DNA of 64,000 nt. Source: Xanthomonas euroxanthea (GTDB lineage: Bacteria > Pseudomonadota > Gammaproteobacteria > Xanthomonadales > Xanthomonadaceae). Both the position numbers and the translations under genes were made by a program. Shown here piece after piece: positions 1 to 8,331 of the stretch (its first letter is position 1; the number at the start of each line of letters is the position of its first letter). Below the pieces are notes generated by a model. That model searched no databases. It had not been told where the DNA came from and was given only the letters and a program-made list of their open reading frames with translations. The stretch is from NCBI RefSeq assembly GCF_900476395.1, contig NZ_UIHB01000002.1, forward strand, positions 62,001 through 126,000. The letters are read 5' to 3'.

Positions 1-467
1 GCCACTTCTTCGGCCAGGGCCCGCGCGGCCAGCGCAATGTCCTGGCGGCCGCCATAGCTGGCGGCAATGCTCAGCACCAGGCGCGAATTGGCCGCGGTGA
101 TGCGTTCGGCACCGGCCATGCGCTCGCGCAGCGGCGCCGCGAAGCGGCCGCGATCGCCGATGAAGCGCACTTGCACGCCGCGGCGCTGCAGCTCGTCGAC
201 CTCGCGGTCGAGTGCATGCAGGAACAGTTTCATCAGCGCATCGACTTCCTCCTGCGGGCGCCCCCAGTTTTCACTGGAAAACGCGAACAGGGTGAGCGCC
301 GAGACGCCTTTTTCCAGGCAGAAGTCGATGGTGCGGTTGACCGCGCGCGCGCCGGCGCGATGACCGATCATGCGCGGACGCCGCCGACGCTGCGCCCAAC
401 GCCCATTGCCATCCATGATGATGGCAATGTGGCGCGGCACGGCGGCAGCGGAAGGTGCTGGATGCAT
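1..467 (-). CDS. uppS: Isoprenyl (undecaprenyl) diphosphate synthase, N-terminal part
   Basis: Condenses isopentenyl diphosphate onto farnesyl diphosphate to make the C55 carrier lipid for peptidoglycan and LPS. The visible 155 residues hold the family signature IIMDGNGRWAQ near residue 17, with the Mg-binding Asp, then GHRAGARAVNRTI and the FSSENWGRP motif near residue 72. Translation starts at ATG 467 (MHPAPSAAA), 17 bp after the frr stop, so it is probably cotranscribed with pyrH and frr. The gene runs off the left edge at SYGGRQDI, so the C-terminal third is not seen. Family assignment is firm. Confidence 0.95.
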   Translation of the reverse strand, partial: MHPAPSAAAVPRHIAIIMDGNGRWAQRRRRPRMIGHRAGARAVNRTIDFCLEKGVSALTLFAFSSENWGRPQEEVDALMKLFLHALDREVDELQRRGVQVRFIGDRGRFAAPLRERMAGAERITAANSRLVLSIAASYGGRQDIALAARALAEEV

Positions 468-484
468 GGCAGGCGATGCCACGA

Positions 485-1042
485 TCAGACCGTCATCAGT
501 TCCTGTTCCTTGGCCTTGACGACCTCATCCACATCCTTGATGGCCTTGTCGGTCAGCTTCTGGATGTCGTCCTCGGCGCTGCGCGCCTCGTCTTCGGTGA
601 CCGCCTTGTCCTTGAGCAGATCCTTGACCTGCTGGTTGGCATCGCGACGGATGTTGCGGATGGCCACCTTGCTGTCCTCGCCCTCGCCATGCACGGACTT
701 GCTGAGCTCCTTGCGGCGCTCCTCGGTCAGCGGCGGCAGGTTCAGACGGATCACGGTGCCGACCACGGTCGGGGTCAGGCCCAGATCCGAGGCATAGATC
801 GCCTTCTCGACGTCCTTGATCATGCCCTTGTCGAACAGGCTGATGACCAGCGAGCGGCCTTCGGAGACGCTGATGCTGGCAACCTGGTTGAGGGGGGTGT
901 CGGTGCCGTAGGCCTTGACCTTGATGCCGTCCAGCAGCGCCGGAGAGGCGCGGCCGGTGCGCACCGTGGTCAGGGAATGGCGCAGAGCATCGATGCTCTT
1001 GGTCATGCGCGTCTGCGCGTCTTGTTTGATCTGGTTGAGCAT
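485..1042 (-). CDS. frr: Ribosome recycling factor
   Basis: Works with EF-G to split the post-termination ribosome into subunits. The 185-residue product has the usual family length. It shows the typical N-terminus ([13 protein letters not shown]), the conserved [14 protein letters not shown] segment at about residues 27-40, the [19 protein letters not shown] segment near 95-115, and a long helical C-terminus that forms the three-helix arm. It lies between pyrH and uppS on the same strand, the conserved order in proteobacteria, although dxr is not in between here. Confidence 0.98.
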   Translation of the reverse strand: MLNQIKQDAQTRMTKSIDALRHSLTTVRTGRASPALLDGIKVKAYGTDTPLNQVASISVSEGRSLVISLFDKGMIKDVEKAIYASDLGLTPTVVGTVIRLNLPPLTEERRKELSKSVHGEGEDSKVAIRNIRRDANQQVKDLLKDKAVTEDEARSAEDDIQKLTDKAIKDVDEVVKAKEQELMTV

Positions 1043-1202
1043 CGCCGGAATCCGTGTGGAGCTGAATCCGGAGATTATAGCCGGGACTGAGGTTTCACGA
1101 CTCGCGGGTCGTCAGGACCCGCGCAGCCGGTTCACTTGCCGGCACTTCACGCCCGGCGCCGCCATCGTGAGCTATCAGCGCAGCCCGGGCGCCGCGCCTT
1201 TG

Positions 1203-1235
1203 CGATTCCCCAATCCCGACTCCCGATTCCCAGCC
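1203..1235 (-). repeat. Degenerate GGGAATC-type element abutting the pyrH stop
   Basis: Read on the minus strand, the bases straight after the pyrH TGA are four or five degenerate 7-bp units of the type GGGAATC (GGGAATC, GGGAGTC, GGGATTG, GGGAATC). Very similar strings follow the stops at 53461 and 6206, so this is a dispersed element and not chance. In the transcript it would give regularly spaced GGG runs. The rest of the 193-bp pyrH-frr spacer shows only small GC-rich hairpins. Confidence 0.7.
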
Positions 1236-1958
1236 TCAGCTGCGGCCCTGCACCAGCGTGCCGATCTGCTCGCCGTGCAGGATGCGCAGCAGCACGCCGG
1301 GCTCGCTCATGCCGAAGATGCGCAGCGGCAGGTCGCTGTCGCGCGCCAGTGCGAAGGCGGCGGTGTCCATCACTTCCAGGCCCTGCAGGATGACCTGGTC
1401 GTAGGTCAGGCTGTCGTAACGCACCGCATCGGTGTGCTTCTTCGGGTCCTTGTCGTAGACGCCGTCGACCTTGGTTGCCTTGAGTAGCAGGTCGGCACCG
1501 ATCTCGATCGCGCGCAGCGCCGCGCCCGAGTCGGTGGTGAAGAACGGATTGCCGGTGCCGGCGGCGAAGATCGCGATGCGGCCCTTTTCCAGGTGGCGGA
1601 TCGCGCGACGGCGGATGAAGTCCTCGCAGACATCGTTGATCTTGATCGCGCTCATCACGCGCACCTTGGCGCCGAGCTTCTCCAGCGCATCCTGCATCGC
1701 CAGCGCGTTGATCACGGTGGCCAGCATGCCCATGTGGTCGCCGGTGACGCGGTCCATGCCGCTGGCGGCCAGGCCGGCGCCGCGGAAGATGTTGCCGCCG
1801 CCGATCACAAGGGCGACCTGCGCGCCGGCCTGCTGGGCTTCGATCACTTCATGGGCGAGGCGGTTGATGACCTTGGGATCGATGCCGTAATCCCCGTCTC
1901 CCATCAGCGCCTCCCCGGAAAGTTTGAGAAGAATGCGGCGATAGGCAAGTTCGGACAT
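1236..1958 (-). CDS. pyrH: Uridylate kinase (UMP kinase)
   Basis: Phosphorylates UMP to UDP in pyrimidine nucleotide synthesis. The 240-residue product matches the bacterial hexameric family. It has [13 protein letters not shown] at the N-terminus, [10 protein letters not shown] near 55-65, [19 protein letters not shown] near 78-97, and the [19 protein letters not shown] nucleotide-binding stretch near 140-158. I start at ATG 1958 (MSELAYRR) because GAGG lies 8 bp upstream; an in-frame ATG at 1988 has no such site. frr follows after 193 bp, and an HDOD-GGDEF gene lies upstream where tsf would be in E. coli. Confidence 0.97.
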   Translation of the reverse strand: MSELAYRRILLKLSGEALMGDGDYGIDPKVINRLAHEVIEAQQAGAQVALVIGGGNIFRGAGLAASGMDRVTGDHMGMLATVINALAMQDALEKLGAKVRVMSAIKINDVCEDFIRRRAIRHLEKGRIAIFAAGTGNPFFTTDSGAALRAIEIGADLLLKATKVDGVYDKDPKKHTDAVRYDSLTYDQVILQGLEVMDTAAFALARDSDLPLRIFGMSEPGVLLRILHGEQIGTLVQGRS

Positions 1959-2064
1959 GGGGGAAACCTCGGTGTGGGGGATCGGCAAACGCCGGCAAGT
2001 CTAGCGGAAGCCTGTCACCGGGCGTGGTAAAAATTCGGTAGTTGGCGATGACGTGACACGTTGC

Positions 2065-3588
2065 TCAGTGCGCGCGCGGCGGCTGCGGTGTCGGCACGTC
2101 GGTCGCATCGTAGGCGGTGACGCGGTTGCGGCCGCGATGTTTGGAGCGGTACAGCGTGCTGTCGGCGGCCTGCAGCAGATGCTCGATGCTCTCGAACTGG
2201 CGGTCGTCGCCGCCGTGGGTGGCCAGCCCCGCCGAGAAGGTGATGTGCAGCGGGCCGCCCTGCAGTTGCGCCATCGGCGTGCGTGCGGTTTCGGCCAGGA
2301 TGCGCTCGACCACCATCAATGCCGCTTCGGCCGCGGTGTTGGGCAGGATCACCAGGAATTCCTCGCCGCCATAGCGGGCGACCAGGTCGCTGGTGCGCAC
2401 CATGCGCTGCAGCGTCTGCGCGAAGTTGCGCAGTACCTCGTCGCCAACCAGGTGACCATGCGCATCGTTGACGCGCTTGAAGTCGTCCAGGTCGATGAAG
2501 GCGATCGACAGCGGCCAGTTCTGGCGCGATGCCAGCTCGAACTCGTGCGCGAGCGCAGTGCCGAGCTGATGGCGATTGAACACGCCGGTCAACGCATCGC
2601 GGCTGGCCTGTTCGGCCAGATGGCGCATGCGGTTTTCCGATTCGTCGGCATGCCGGCGCGCTTCGGCCACGTCCTGCAATTCGCGCAGGCTGCGCAGCAT
2701 CGCCAGTTCGCGCGCCTGCTCGAAGATCATCTGGATGTGCTCGGGCTGCGGCACGCGAATGTCGAACAGGGCTTCCAGTTCGGGCAGCGATTCGGCGATG
2801 CGTTCGATCACCTTCTCGAAGCGTTCGGCGTCCAGGTCCAGCACCTCCTGCGCCTGTTGTTGCGCGCGTTCGGTGGCCGCCACGGCACTGGCCGACAGCC
2901 AGATGTCGGCCAGTCGCCCGGACAGCGCGACACAGGCCATGAACGGCTCCAGGCCGGCGGGCTCTTGCTCGCTTTGCGCGATGGCGTTCTGCAGGTACGG
3001 CGGCAACTGCCATTGATGCGCGAGCCAGGCGCCGACTTCGGCATGGGTGGCGCCCAGCTGCTCGCGTTCGGCCTCGAGCAGCGTGGCGTTGTCGGGCGCC
3101 TGCTCCAGCAGCGGCGCATACAGCTCGGGCGCGCCCTGCAGCAGGGCCAGCTTGCCGATGTCCTGCAGCAGGCCGGCCAGCATGAGTTCTTCGGGTTTGC
3201 GGATGCCGTAGGCCTGCCCGAGGATGCGGCTGGCCAGCGCGCACAGCCCGGCACGGCGCCAGATGCGCTCATGCAGCGGATGCGCGGCGAAGGTGCTGCG
3301 CACGCCGTGCACCATCGAAAACCCCAGTGCCAGGCTCAGGGTCGCGTTGAGGCCGAGCATGGTCAGCGCCTGGCCGAGGTTGTCGATACGGCGGCGGCTG
3401 GCGTACAGCGGCGAATTGGCAACCCGCAGCATGCGCGCGCTCAATGCCATGTCCATGCCGATGACGTTGGCCGTGGTGGTCATGTCCACGTCGGGGTCCT
3501 GCGCCAGCTCGATGACGCGCAGCGCCACACCCGGAGGCGACGGCAGGTTGCGGCAATAGTGCAGGGCGGCCTGTAGATCTGGTTGCAT
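2065..3588 (-). CDS. HDOD-GGDEF signalling protein (probable diguanylate cyclase)
   Basis: A 507-residue cytoplasmic protein with no signal peptide or membrane segment. Residues about 10-210 form an HDOD domain (SPPGVALRVIELAQDPD, LLQDIGKLALL near 141-150, HAEVGAWLAHQW near 182-193). Residues about 240-325 are helical and probably a coiled coil. Residues 330-490 are a GGDEF domain (DALTGVFNRHQL, FIDLDDFKRVND, RYGGEEF with GGEEF at 407-411). The intact GGEEF and an RxxD inhibitory site (R398, D401) five residues before it predict product-inhibited c-di-GMP synthesis. Upstream it is separated from tsf by that gene's terminator. What the HDOD domain senses is unknown. Confidence 0.93.
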   Translation of the reverse strand: MQPDLQAALHYCRNLPSPPGVALRVIELAQDPDVDMTTTANVIGMDMALSARMLRVANSPLYASRRRIDNLGQALTMLGLNATLSLALGFSMVHGVRSTFAAHPLHERIWRRAGLCALASRILGQAYGIRKPEELMLAGLLQDIGKLALLQGAPELYAPLLEQAPDNATLLEAEREQLGATHAEVGAWLAHQWQLPPYLQNAIAQSEQEPAGLEPFMACVALSGRLADIWLSASAVAATERAQQQAQEVLDLDAERFEKVIERIAESLPELEALFDIRVPQPEHIQMIFEQARELAMLRSLRELQDVAEARRHADESENRMRHLAEQASRDALTGVFNRHQLGTALAHEFELASRQNWPLSIAFIDLDDFKRVNDAHGHLVGDEVLRNFAQTLQRMVRTSDLVARYGGEEFLVILPNTAAEAALMVVERILAETARTPMAQLQGGPLHITFSAGLATHGGDDRQFESIEHLLQAADSTLYRSKHRGRNRVTAYDATDVPTPQPPRAH

Positions 3589-3819
3589 GGGTCATCGCCG
3601 ACGGTGAACGCAAGCATACCGCTGCGTTCGTTAATGGGGCACGCCATGCTTGGCCGCCGCCGCGCCGCAGCGCGTGCGTGATGGACGCGGAAAGCCTGGT
3701 CGGCATCCAGCTGTAGCGGCCACCGCCACGACATCTGTAGATGTTGAGGCCGGTTGCGGGCCTGGCGGATGCGTTCGCTTCAGTTTCGCGCGTTGCTGGC
3801 GCGCGCGCCAGCGCCGGGC

Positions 3820-3851
3820 AAAAAAAAAGCCGCGGCAAGCCGCGGCTTTTT
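3820..3851 (-). terminator. Rho-independent terminator after tsf
   Basis: GCCGCGG (3829-3835), a 4-nt loop, then CCGCGGC (3840-3846), flanked by nine A on one side and five T on the other. On the minus strand this is a hairpin followed by nine U, 17 bp past the tsf stop. The A/T flanks make it potentially bidirectional. It ends the rpsB-tsf unit and so separates it from the HDOD-GGDEF and pyrH genes. The rest of 3589-3868 shows no gene. Confidence 0.9.
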
Positions 3852-3868
3852 CTACGGTGCGGCGAGGA

Positions 3869-4747
3869 TCAGGCCAGTCCGGCCTGCTTCATCACTTCGG
3901 CGGCGTAGTCTTCCACCACCTTCTCGATGCCTTCGCCAACGGCCAGGCGCTGGAAGCCGACCACGTCGGCACCGGCGGCCTTGACCGCCTGCTCGACGGT
4001 CTGGTCGGTGTTCAGCACGTACGGCTGGCCGTACAGCGTCACTTCGTTGACGATCTTGCTGATCTTGCCGCTGATGATCTTTTCCAGGATCTCGGCCGGC
4101 TTGGCCTTGTCCTTCTCGGACATCTTGGCCAGTTCGATTTCCTTTTCCTTGGCGATGAACTCGGCCGGGACGTCGGAGGCCTTGACGTGCGGCGGGTTCA
4201 TTGCGGCGATGTGCATGGCGATGCCACGAGCCAGCTCGATGTCGCCACCCTTCAGCTCGACCAGCACGCCGATGCGTCCGCCGTGCACGTAGGCTGCGAC
4301 GTTGTTGGCGCTGTCGATACGCACCAGGCGACGCACTTGCAGGTTCTCGCCGACCTTGGCGATGACCGCGGCGCGACGCTCTTCGATGGTCTCGCCGCTG
4401 TCGAGCTTGACGCTCTTGAGCGCTTCAGCATCGGCTGCGTCTGCGTTCAGCGCGGCGGTGGCCACGGTCTCGGTGAAGGCCAGGAAGTTCTCGTCCTTGG
4501 CGACGAAGTCGGTCTCGGAGTTGACTTCGACCAGCACGGCCTTGCCGCCGGCCTGTGCGGTGGCGATGCGGCCTTCGGCGGCAACGCGGTCAGCCTTCTT
4601 GTCGGCCTTGGCCAGGCCGGACTTGCGCAGCCATTCGGCAGCGGCGTCGATGTCGCCTGCGTTTTCGACGAGTGCCTTCTTGCACTCCATCATGCCGGCG
4701 CCGGTGCGCTCGCGCAGTTCCTTGACCAGGGAAGCAGTGATTTCCAT
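3869..4747 (-). CDS. tsf: Translation elongation factor Ts
   Basis: Nucleotide exchange factor that recycles EF-Tu-GDP. The 292-residue product begins [20 protein letters not shown] and continues with [19 protein letters not shown], the UBA-like N-terminal domain. The core motif [16 protein letters not shown], which contacts EF-Tu, is near residues 73-88. Length and order are typical. It follows rpsB by 169 bp and is closed by a strong terminator, so rpsB-tsf is probably one transcript. Confidence 0.98.
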   Translation of the reverse strand: MEITASLVKELRERTGAGMMECKKALVENAGDIDAAAEWLRKSGLAKADKKADRVAAEGRIATAQAGGKAVLVEVNSETDFVAKDENFLAFTETVATAALNADAADAEALKSVKLDSGETIEERRAAVIAKVGENLQVRRLVRIDSANNVAAYVHGGRIGVLVELKGGDIELARGIAMHIAAMNPPHVKASDVPAEFIAKEKEIELAKMSEKDKAKPAEILEKIISGKISKIVNEVTLYGQPYVLNTDQTVEQAVKAAGADVVGFQRLAVGEGIEKVVEDYAAEVMKQAGLA

Positions 4748-4916
4748 GGAATTACCTCATATGGACGAATGCGTGCGGCGGAATGTTCCGCCAGTAGGAG
4801 ACGACGCAGCCATGCCGGCCGCCCCCGTAGAGATGTTCAGTGGCCTCGGCGACGGGCCGCGGTGGACCCGTCGGGGCTGCGGCCGCACAGCATGGTGCGG
4901 CCGCATTGCAGGCCGA

Positions 4917-5738
4917 TTACTCGGCAGCCGGAGCGGCCGCGTCGGCCGGCGCGTCAGCCTTCTTGTCGCCCTTCTTGGCCGGAGCGCGACGGCCCTTGCC
5001 TTCGTCGGCGGACTCGGCGGAGAACTCTTCCTCGCGCACCGACGCGGAATTCGGCGCAGCGGCCTTGCCTTCCAGCACGGCGTCGGCAGCGGCGCGTGCA
5101 TACAGCTGCACGGCACGGATGGCGTCGTCGTTACCCGGGATGGCGTAGTCGACCAGGGCCGGATCGTAGTTGGTATCGACCACCGCGATCACCGGAATGC
5201 CGAGCTTCTTGGCTTCCTTGATGGCGATGTCTTCATGGCCGATGTCGATCACGAAGATCGCGTCGGGCAGGCGGTTCATTTCCTTGATGCCGCCCAGCGA
5301 GGCGTCCAGCTTCTCGCGCTCGCGACGCAGGCCCAGCACTTCGTGCTTGACCAGCTTGTCGAAGGTGCCGTCGGTCTCGGCCGACTCCAGTTCCTTCAGG
5401 CGGGCAACCGACTGCTTGACGGTACGGAAGTTGGTCAGGGTGCCGCCCAGCCAGCGCTGGGTCATGAACGGCATGCCGCAACGCTCGGCTTCTTCCTTGA
5501 TGGACTCGCGCGCGCTGCGCTTGGTGCCCAGGAACAGCACGGTGCCGCGCTTCTGCGCGATCGAGGAGAGGAAGTTCATCGCGTCATTGAAGAGCGGAAC
5601 GGTCTTCTCGAGGTTGATGATGTGGATCTTGCCGCGCGCGCCGAAGATGTACGGCGCCATCTTGGGGTTCCAGTAGCGGGTCTGGTGACCGAAATGAACG
5701 CCGGCTTCCAGCATCTGACGCATGGTGACTTGGGGCAT
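4917..5738 (-). CDS. rpsB: 30S ribosomal protein S2
   Basis: Small-subunit protein at the head-body junction, needed for S1 binding. The 273-residue product starts at ATG 5738 ([19 protein letters not shown]), preceded by AGGAG at good spacing. The frame stays open upstream, but those residues are not S2-like. It has [21 protein letters not shown], the [10 protein letters not shown] motif and the [19 protein letters not shown] motif. The roughly 40-residue C-terminal tail is rich in Ala, Lys and Glu, longer than in E. coli and probably disordered. A structured leader precedes it. Confidence 0.98.
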   Translation of the reverse strand: MPQVTMRQMLEAGVHFGHQTRYWNPKMAPYIFGARGKIHIINLEKTVPLFNDAMNFLSSIAQKRGTVLFLGTKRSARESIKEEAERCGMPFMTQRWLGGTLTNFRTVKQSVARLKELESAETDGTFDKLVKHEVLGLRREREKLDASLGGIKEMNRLPDAIFVIDIGHEDIAIKEAKKLGIPVIAVVDTNYDPALVDYAIPGNDDAIRAVQLYARAAADAVLEGKAAAPNSASVREEEFSAESADEGKGRRAPAKKGDKKADAPADAAAPAAE

Positions 5739-5995
5739 TGAAGTAACTCCTGATAGCGGAATCACCGTGCGCGGCCTTGACTTTGAGGAGTCCGCACATG
5801 GATGTGCGGGCTGTTGCGAGGGACTCGCATCAAAACGCACATGATTCCGGGGTTGGGCTTCCCTGTCGCCTCCGTGTCGAACCCCCTGGTGGGGGCACCC
5901 CGGCACGGATGGCGGCGGCAGGTGTGAATTCGTCGGTGACGTCCGACGTGAACGACGCACTGCGTGCAATACGCAAAACAGCCGGCGGAGTATAG
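5739..5995 (-). promoter_or_regulatory. rpsB leader: Structured 5-prime leader of rpsB-tsf
   Basis: About 260 bp upstream of rpsB hold no gene but several inverted repeats. A perfect 8-bp repeat CCGCACAT/ATGTGCGG with a 2-nt loop lies at 5792-5809. A CCCCC-TGGT-GGGGG hairpin near 5882-5895 sits inside an outer CCGTG/CACGG pairing. In gammaproteobacteria S2 represses rpsB-tsf through a conserved leader RNA. These hairpins are where such a site would be, but I cannot show that they match it. The transcription start is not identified. Confidence 0.4.
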
Positions 5996-6022
5996 CCGGC
6001 GGGGCGGGGTGGTGCAATCGAC

Positions 6023-6120
6023 GGGAATCGGGAATCGGGAATCGGGAATCGGGAATCGGGAATCGGGAATCGGGAATCGGGAATCGGGAATCGGGAATCG
6101 GGAATCGGGAATCGGGAATC
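6023..6120 (+). repeat. Perfect tandem array, 14 copies of GGGAATC
   Basis: Exactly 98 bp of the 7-mer GGGAATC repeated 14 times without a mismatch. It lies between the rpsB leader and the end of the pilus operon. The plus strand has a GGG run every 7 bases, which fits a G-quadruplex pattern, and perfect short tandem repeats vary in copy number by slippage. A shorter degenerate copy in the opposite orientation (6181-6208) overlaps the stop of the chaperone gene, so the two form an inverted pair around a 60-bp spacer. Confidence 0.97.
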
Positions 6121-6205
6121 GGGAGCCTAGCTGCTTGAGCATCCGCACGCGAAACGATCAGCTATGGCGATGCGCCGTACCGATTCCCCATTCCCGACTC
6201 ACGAT

Positions 6206-6913
6206 TCACGGCTCCAGTGCCAGCGTAGTCTCGGTATCGCTGTTGATGCGAGCCACGAAGCGGCCGTTGCCTGCGGGCAGGTTGGTCGGTAGCGGCCATT
6301 GGCGGGTCTGGCCGGGCAGCACGTAACCGGCCAGGTCGTCGCGGATGCTGCGGCGGGTACCGCCGGCATCGATGTAGGCCAGGTCGGCCAGCCGGGCATG
6401 GCTCGGCCCGGCATTGTGGACCTGCAGGGCGCGGCCGCTGCCGTGGCCGGACACGCTGGCCTGCAGCACCGGGTGCTGTTCGCCGGGCTGGCTGGGCAGG
6501 GCGAATACCGGCGTGGAATACCGCAGCAGCTCGGTATCGCTGCCGGCGGCATGCTGGGTCACCACCAACCGGTAGCTGTCCTCGGCCTGTGCCGGGCTGG
6601 GGCCCAGCCGGATCACCCGCAGCAGCTGCCGGCCTTGCGACGGAATTTCGAACTGCGCCGGGCTGACGGTGGCCGCGGTGGCCGGTTCGAGCAGCTCGCG
6701 GTCGCCGTCCTGGCGCCAGCGGTAGAGTTTGGCTTCGGCGCGCCATGGCAGCGCGGCCTGGTTGTAAAGCCAGACGGCCGCCTGGTCGCTGTCGGCGGGA
6801 ATGCGTGCAGTGGTCGGGGCGATGGCGATCTCGGCGCCAGCGGCGGTGCCGACGATGGCCAGGCCGGCCAGTGCAAGCGCCAGCAGGCAGCAGCGGGAGC
6901 GAGGCGTGGCCAT
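6206..6913 (-). CDS. Periplasmic pilus chaperone (PapD/CsuC type), second copy
   Basis: A 235-residue secreted chaperone of the fimbrial assembly family. A signal peptide (LLALALAGLAIVGTAAGA) is followed by an immunoglobulin-like domain: IAIAPTTARIPAD, VWLYNQAALPWRAEAKLYRW, RQLLRVIRLGP near residues 95-105 with the conserved Arg, and YRLVVTQ. It donates a strand to fold pilin subunits and hands them to the usher. It starts 2 bp after the short pilin-like gene and is the last gene of the cluster. Its TGA (6206-6208) sits inside a degenerate GGGAATC element. A cluster with one usher and two chaperones is unusual. Confidence 0.87.
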   Translation of the reverse strand: MATPRSRCCLLALALAGLAIVGTAAGAEIAIAPTTARIPADSDQAAVWLYNQAALPWRAEAKLYRWRQDGDRELLEPATAATVSPAQFEIPSQGRQLLRVIRLGPSPAQAEDSYRLVVTQHAAGSDTELLRYSTPVFALPSQPGEQHPVLQASVSGHGSGRALQVHNAGPSHARLADLAYIDAGGTRRSIRDDLAGYVLPGQTRQWPLPTNLPAGNGRFVARINSDTETTLALEP

Positions 6914-6915
6914 GC

Positions 6916-7248
6916 TCAGAACGCGATCGTGGTCATGCGCGCACTGCCGGCAGGCGCAGGCCCGGCGAGTGCACTGGCATCCTGCCCGGTGCTGGTGACG
7001 GCGGGATCCTCGGCGGTGCTGGCTGGCGGGGCGATCGCCATCGGCGTGCCTCTGGAACAACTGGCGCGCGGGGGCGCAGTACGCAGCTCGCAGCCGCTGA
7101 GCAGGCGCAATCCGATGTGCAGGGTGAAGTTTTCCGGGCCGCGCGCAGCGGCCGCGTTGGCCGCGGTCGAGGTCGCGGTGCAGACGAGGGCGACCAGCGT
7201 CAGGCGCTTCAGGAGAGTGACCAGCGTCATGAAGGCAATCGTTTGCAT
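6916..7248 (-). CDS. Short secreted pilin-like protein (degenerate spore coat U type)
   Basis: A 110-residue open frame with a signal peptide (LLKRLTLVALVCTATSTAANA). The remainder has features of a spore coat U (SCPU) subunit: two Cys, a GTPMAI segment resembling the GTPLAFG of the neighbouring tip protein, and a C-terminus TTIAF like the terminal strand of these pilins. At about 80 mature residues it lacks most of the beta-sandwich, and the centre is rich in Ala, Pro, Ser and Thr. It may be a reduced minor subunit or a decayed gene. The start (ATG 7248, or 7230) has no clear ribosome site. Function is inferred from position only. Confidence 0.6.
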   Translation of the reverse strand: MQTIAFMTLVTLLKRLTLVALVCTATSTAANAAAARGPENFTLHIGLRLLSGCELRTAPPRASCSRGTPMAIAPPASTAEDPAVTSTGQDASALAGPAPAGSARMTTIAF

Positions 7249-7296
7249 TGGAGACGTAACAGATAGCGACGCCCCCGATGCGAACTTTATTAACTG

Positions 7297-8331
7297 TCAG
7301 TAAGTGATGGAGACTGTCACCGTGTCGTTGTAGGCCCCTGCAATGGGCTGCTGCGGTGCCGGCGCACGCCCATAGACGGTCACCGTCTGCGCGACGCCGT
7401 TGCCGGTGCCGCTGAGCGTATCGACGCCGATGCTGGTGCCCCAGCGGTTGCCGCGGCCGGCGTCCCGATACAGCTCGTAGGCGATGTAGTTGGCACTGCT
7501 GGCATGGCGCATGCGCCGGACGCTGCCGGTGGCATTGATGCCATCGCCCAGCCCGATATTCCAGGCGGTGCGGTTGGTGCACGACAGGCTGATCGTGGAA
7601 GTGCGATCGATGGCGGTATCGATGGTGCCGGCGATGCTGCCGAAATCCAGGTCGGTGGTGACGTAGGTATTGCAGCGTGCCGGCACGTTGGCCGAGGCAG
7701 TGAAGGGGAACGCATTGCTGGCGGTCTTGGCGCCGCTGCCGCCGGCCGTGCAACTGCTCGGCGCCGCCGGGACGCCGATGATGCTCTCGTTGTAGGAGTA
7801 GCGCAGCACGGTGTCGGCGCCGCCGAAACTGCTGGTGTGGTTGCCGACCGACAGGGTCTGGCTGGCCGGAATCCGCCCGTACAGGGTGAGGGTGGTCGTC
7901 TGCGAGCCGCCGGTGATCACCGGAACGCCGTAGGACAGCGTCAGCAGGCGCGGCGAAGGCGTCGTCGATCCGGTGGAGCCCCAGACCTGGGTGCGCGTGG
8001 CCTCGCTGTAGATCTGGAAGTCCAGGCTGTCGCCGGTGGGGTTGAGCATGCGGCGCGGCGCATACAGGCCGTTGCTGGCGCTGCCCGGCCCAAGGTCCAG
8101 GCAAAGACTCACCTGGGCATAGCCCAGCACGCTGAGCGCGGCGGTCGCGCAGGTGACATTGAGCGTCGCCACCGCATCGGTGGTGCCGTTGGCCGCCACA
8201 TTGCCGAATGCCAGCGGGGTGCCGAGGGTGACGCTGCAGGTGGTGTCCGCGCGCGCGTCCTGGCCGGGGGCAAGCCACAACACGGCGATCGCCAGCGCGA
8301 GCAGCAGGCGCCAGGGTGCGGGCAGGCTCAT
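7297..8331 (-). CDS. Two-domain spore coat U protein, probable pilus tip adhesin (CsuE-like)
   Basis: A 344-residue secreted protein made of two SCPU domains. After the signal peptide (LLLALAIAVLWLAPGQDARA), domain 1 runs from TTCSVTLGTPLAFGNVAANG to about residue 180. Domain 2 begins near CNTYVTTDLDFGSIAGTID and ends VTVSITY. Each domain carries the pilin pattern of paired Cys, RRM(R/L), YELY and a Tyr-ending last strand. In Csu (archaic chaperone-usher) pili the two-domain subunit sits at the tip. Its ATG overlaps the usher stop by 4 bp (ATGA), which implies translational coupling. Confidence 0.85.
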   Translation of the reverse strand: MSLPAPWRLLLALAIAVLWLAPGQDARADTTCSVTLGTPLAFGNVAANGTTDAVATLNVTCATAALSVLGYAQVSLCLDLGPGSASNGLYAPRRMLNPTGDSLDFQIYSEATRTQVWGSTGSTTPSPRLLTLSYGVPVITGGSQTTTLTLYGRIPASQTLSVGNHTSSFGGADTVLRYSYNESIIGVPAAPSSCTAGGSGAKTASNAFPFTASANVPARCNTYVTTDLDFGSIAGTIDTAIDRTSTISLSCTNRTAWNIGLGDGINATGSVRRMRHASSANYIAYELYRDAGRGNRWGTSIGVDTLSGTGNGVAQTVTVYGRAPAPQQPIAGAYNDTVTVSITY

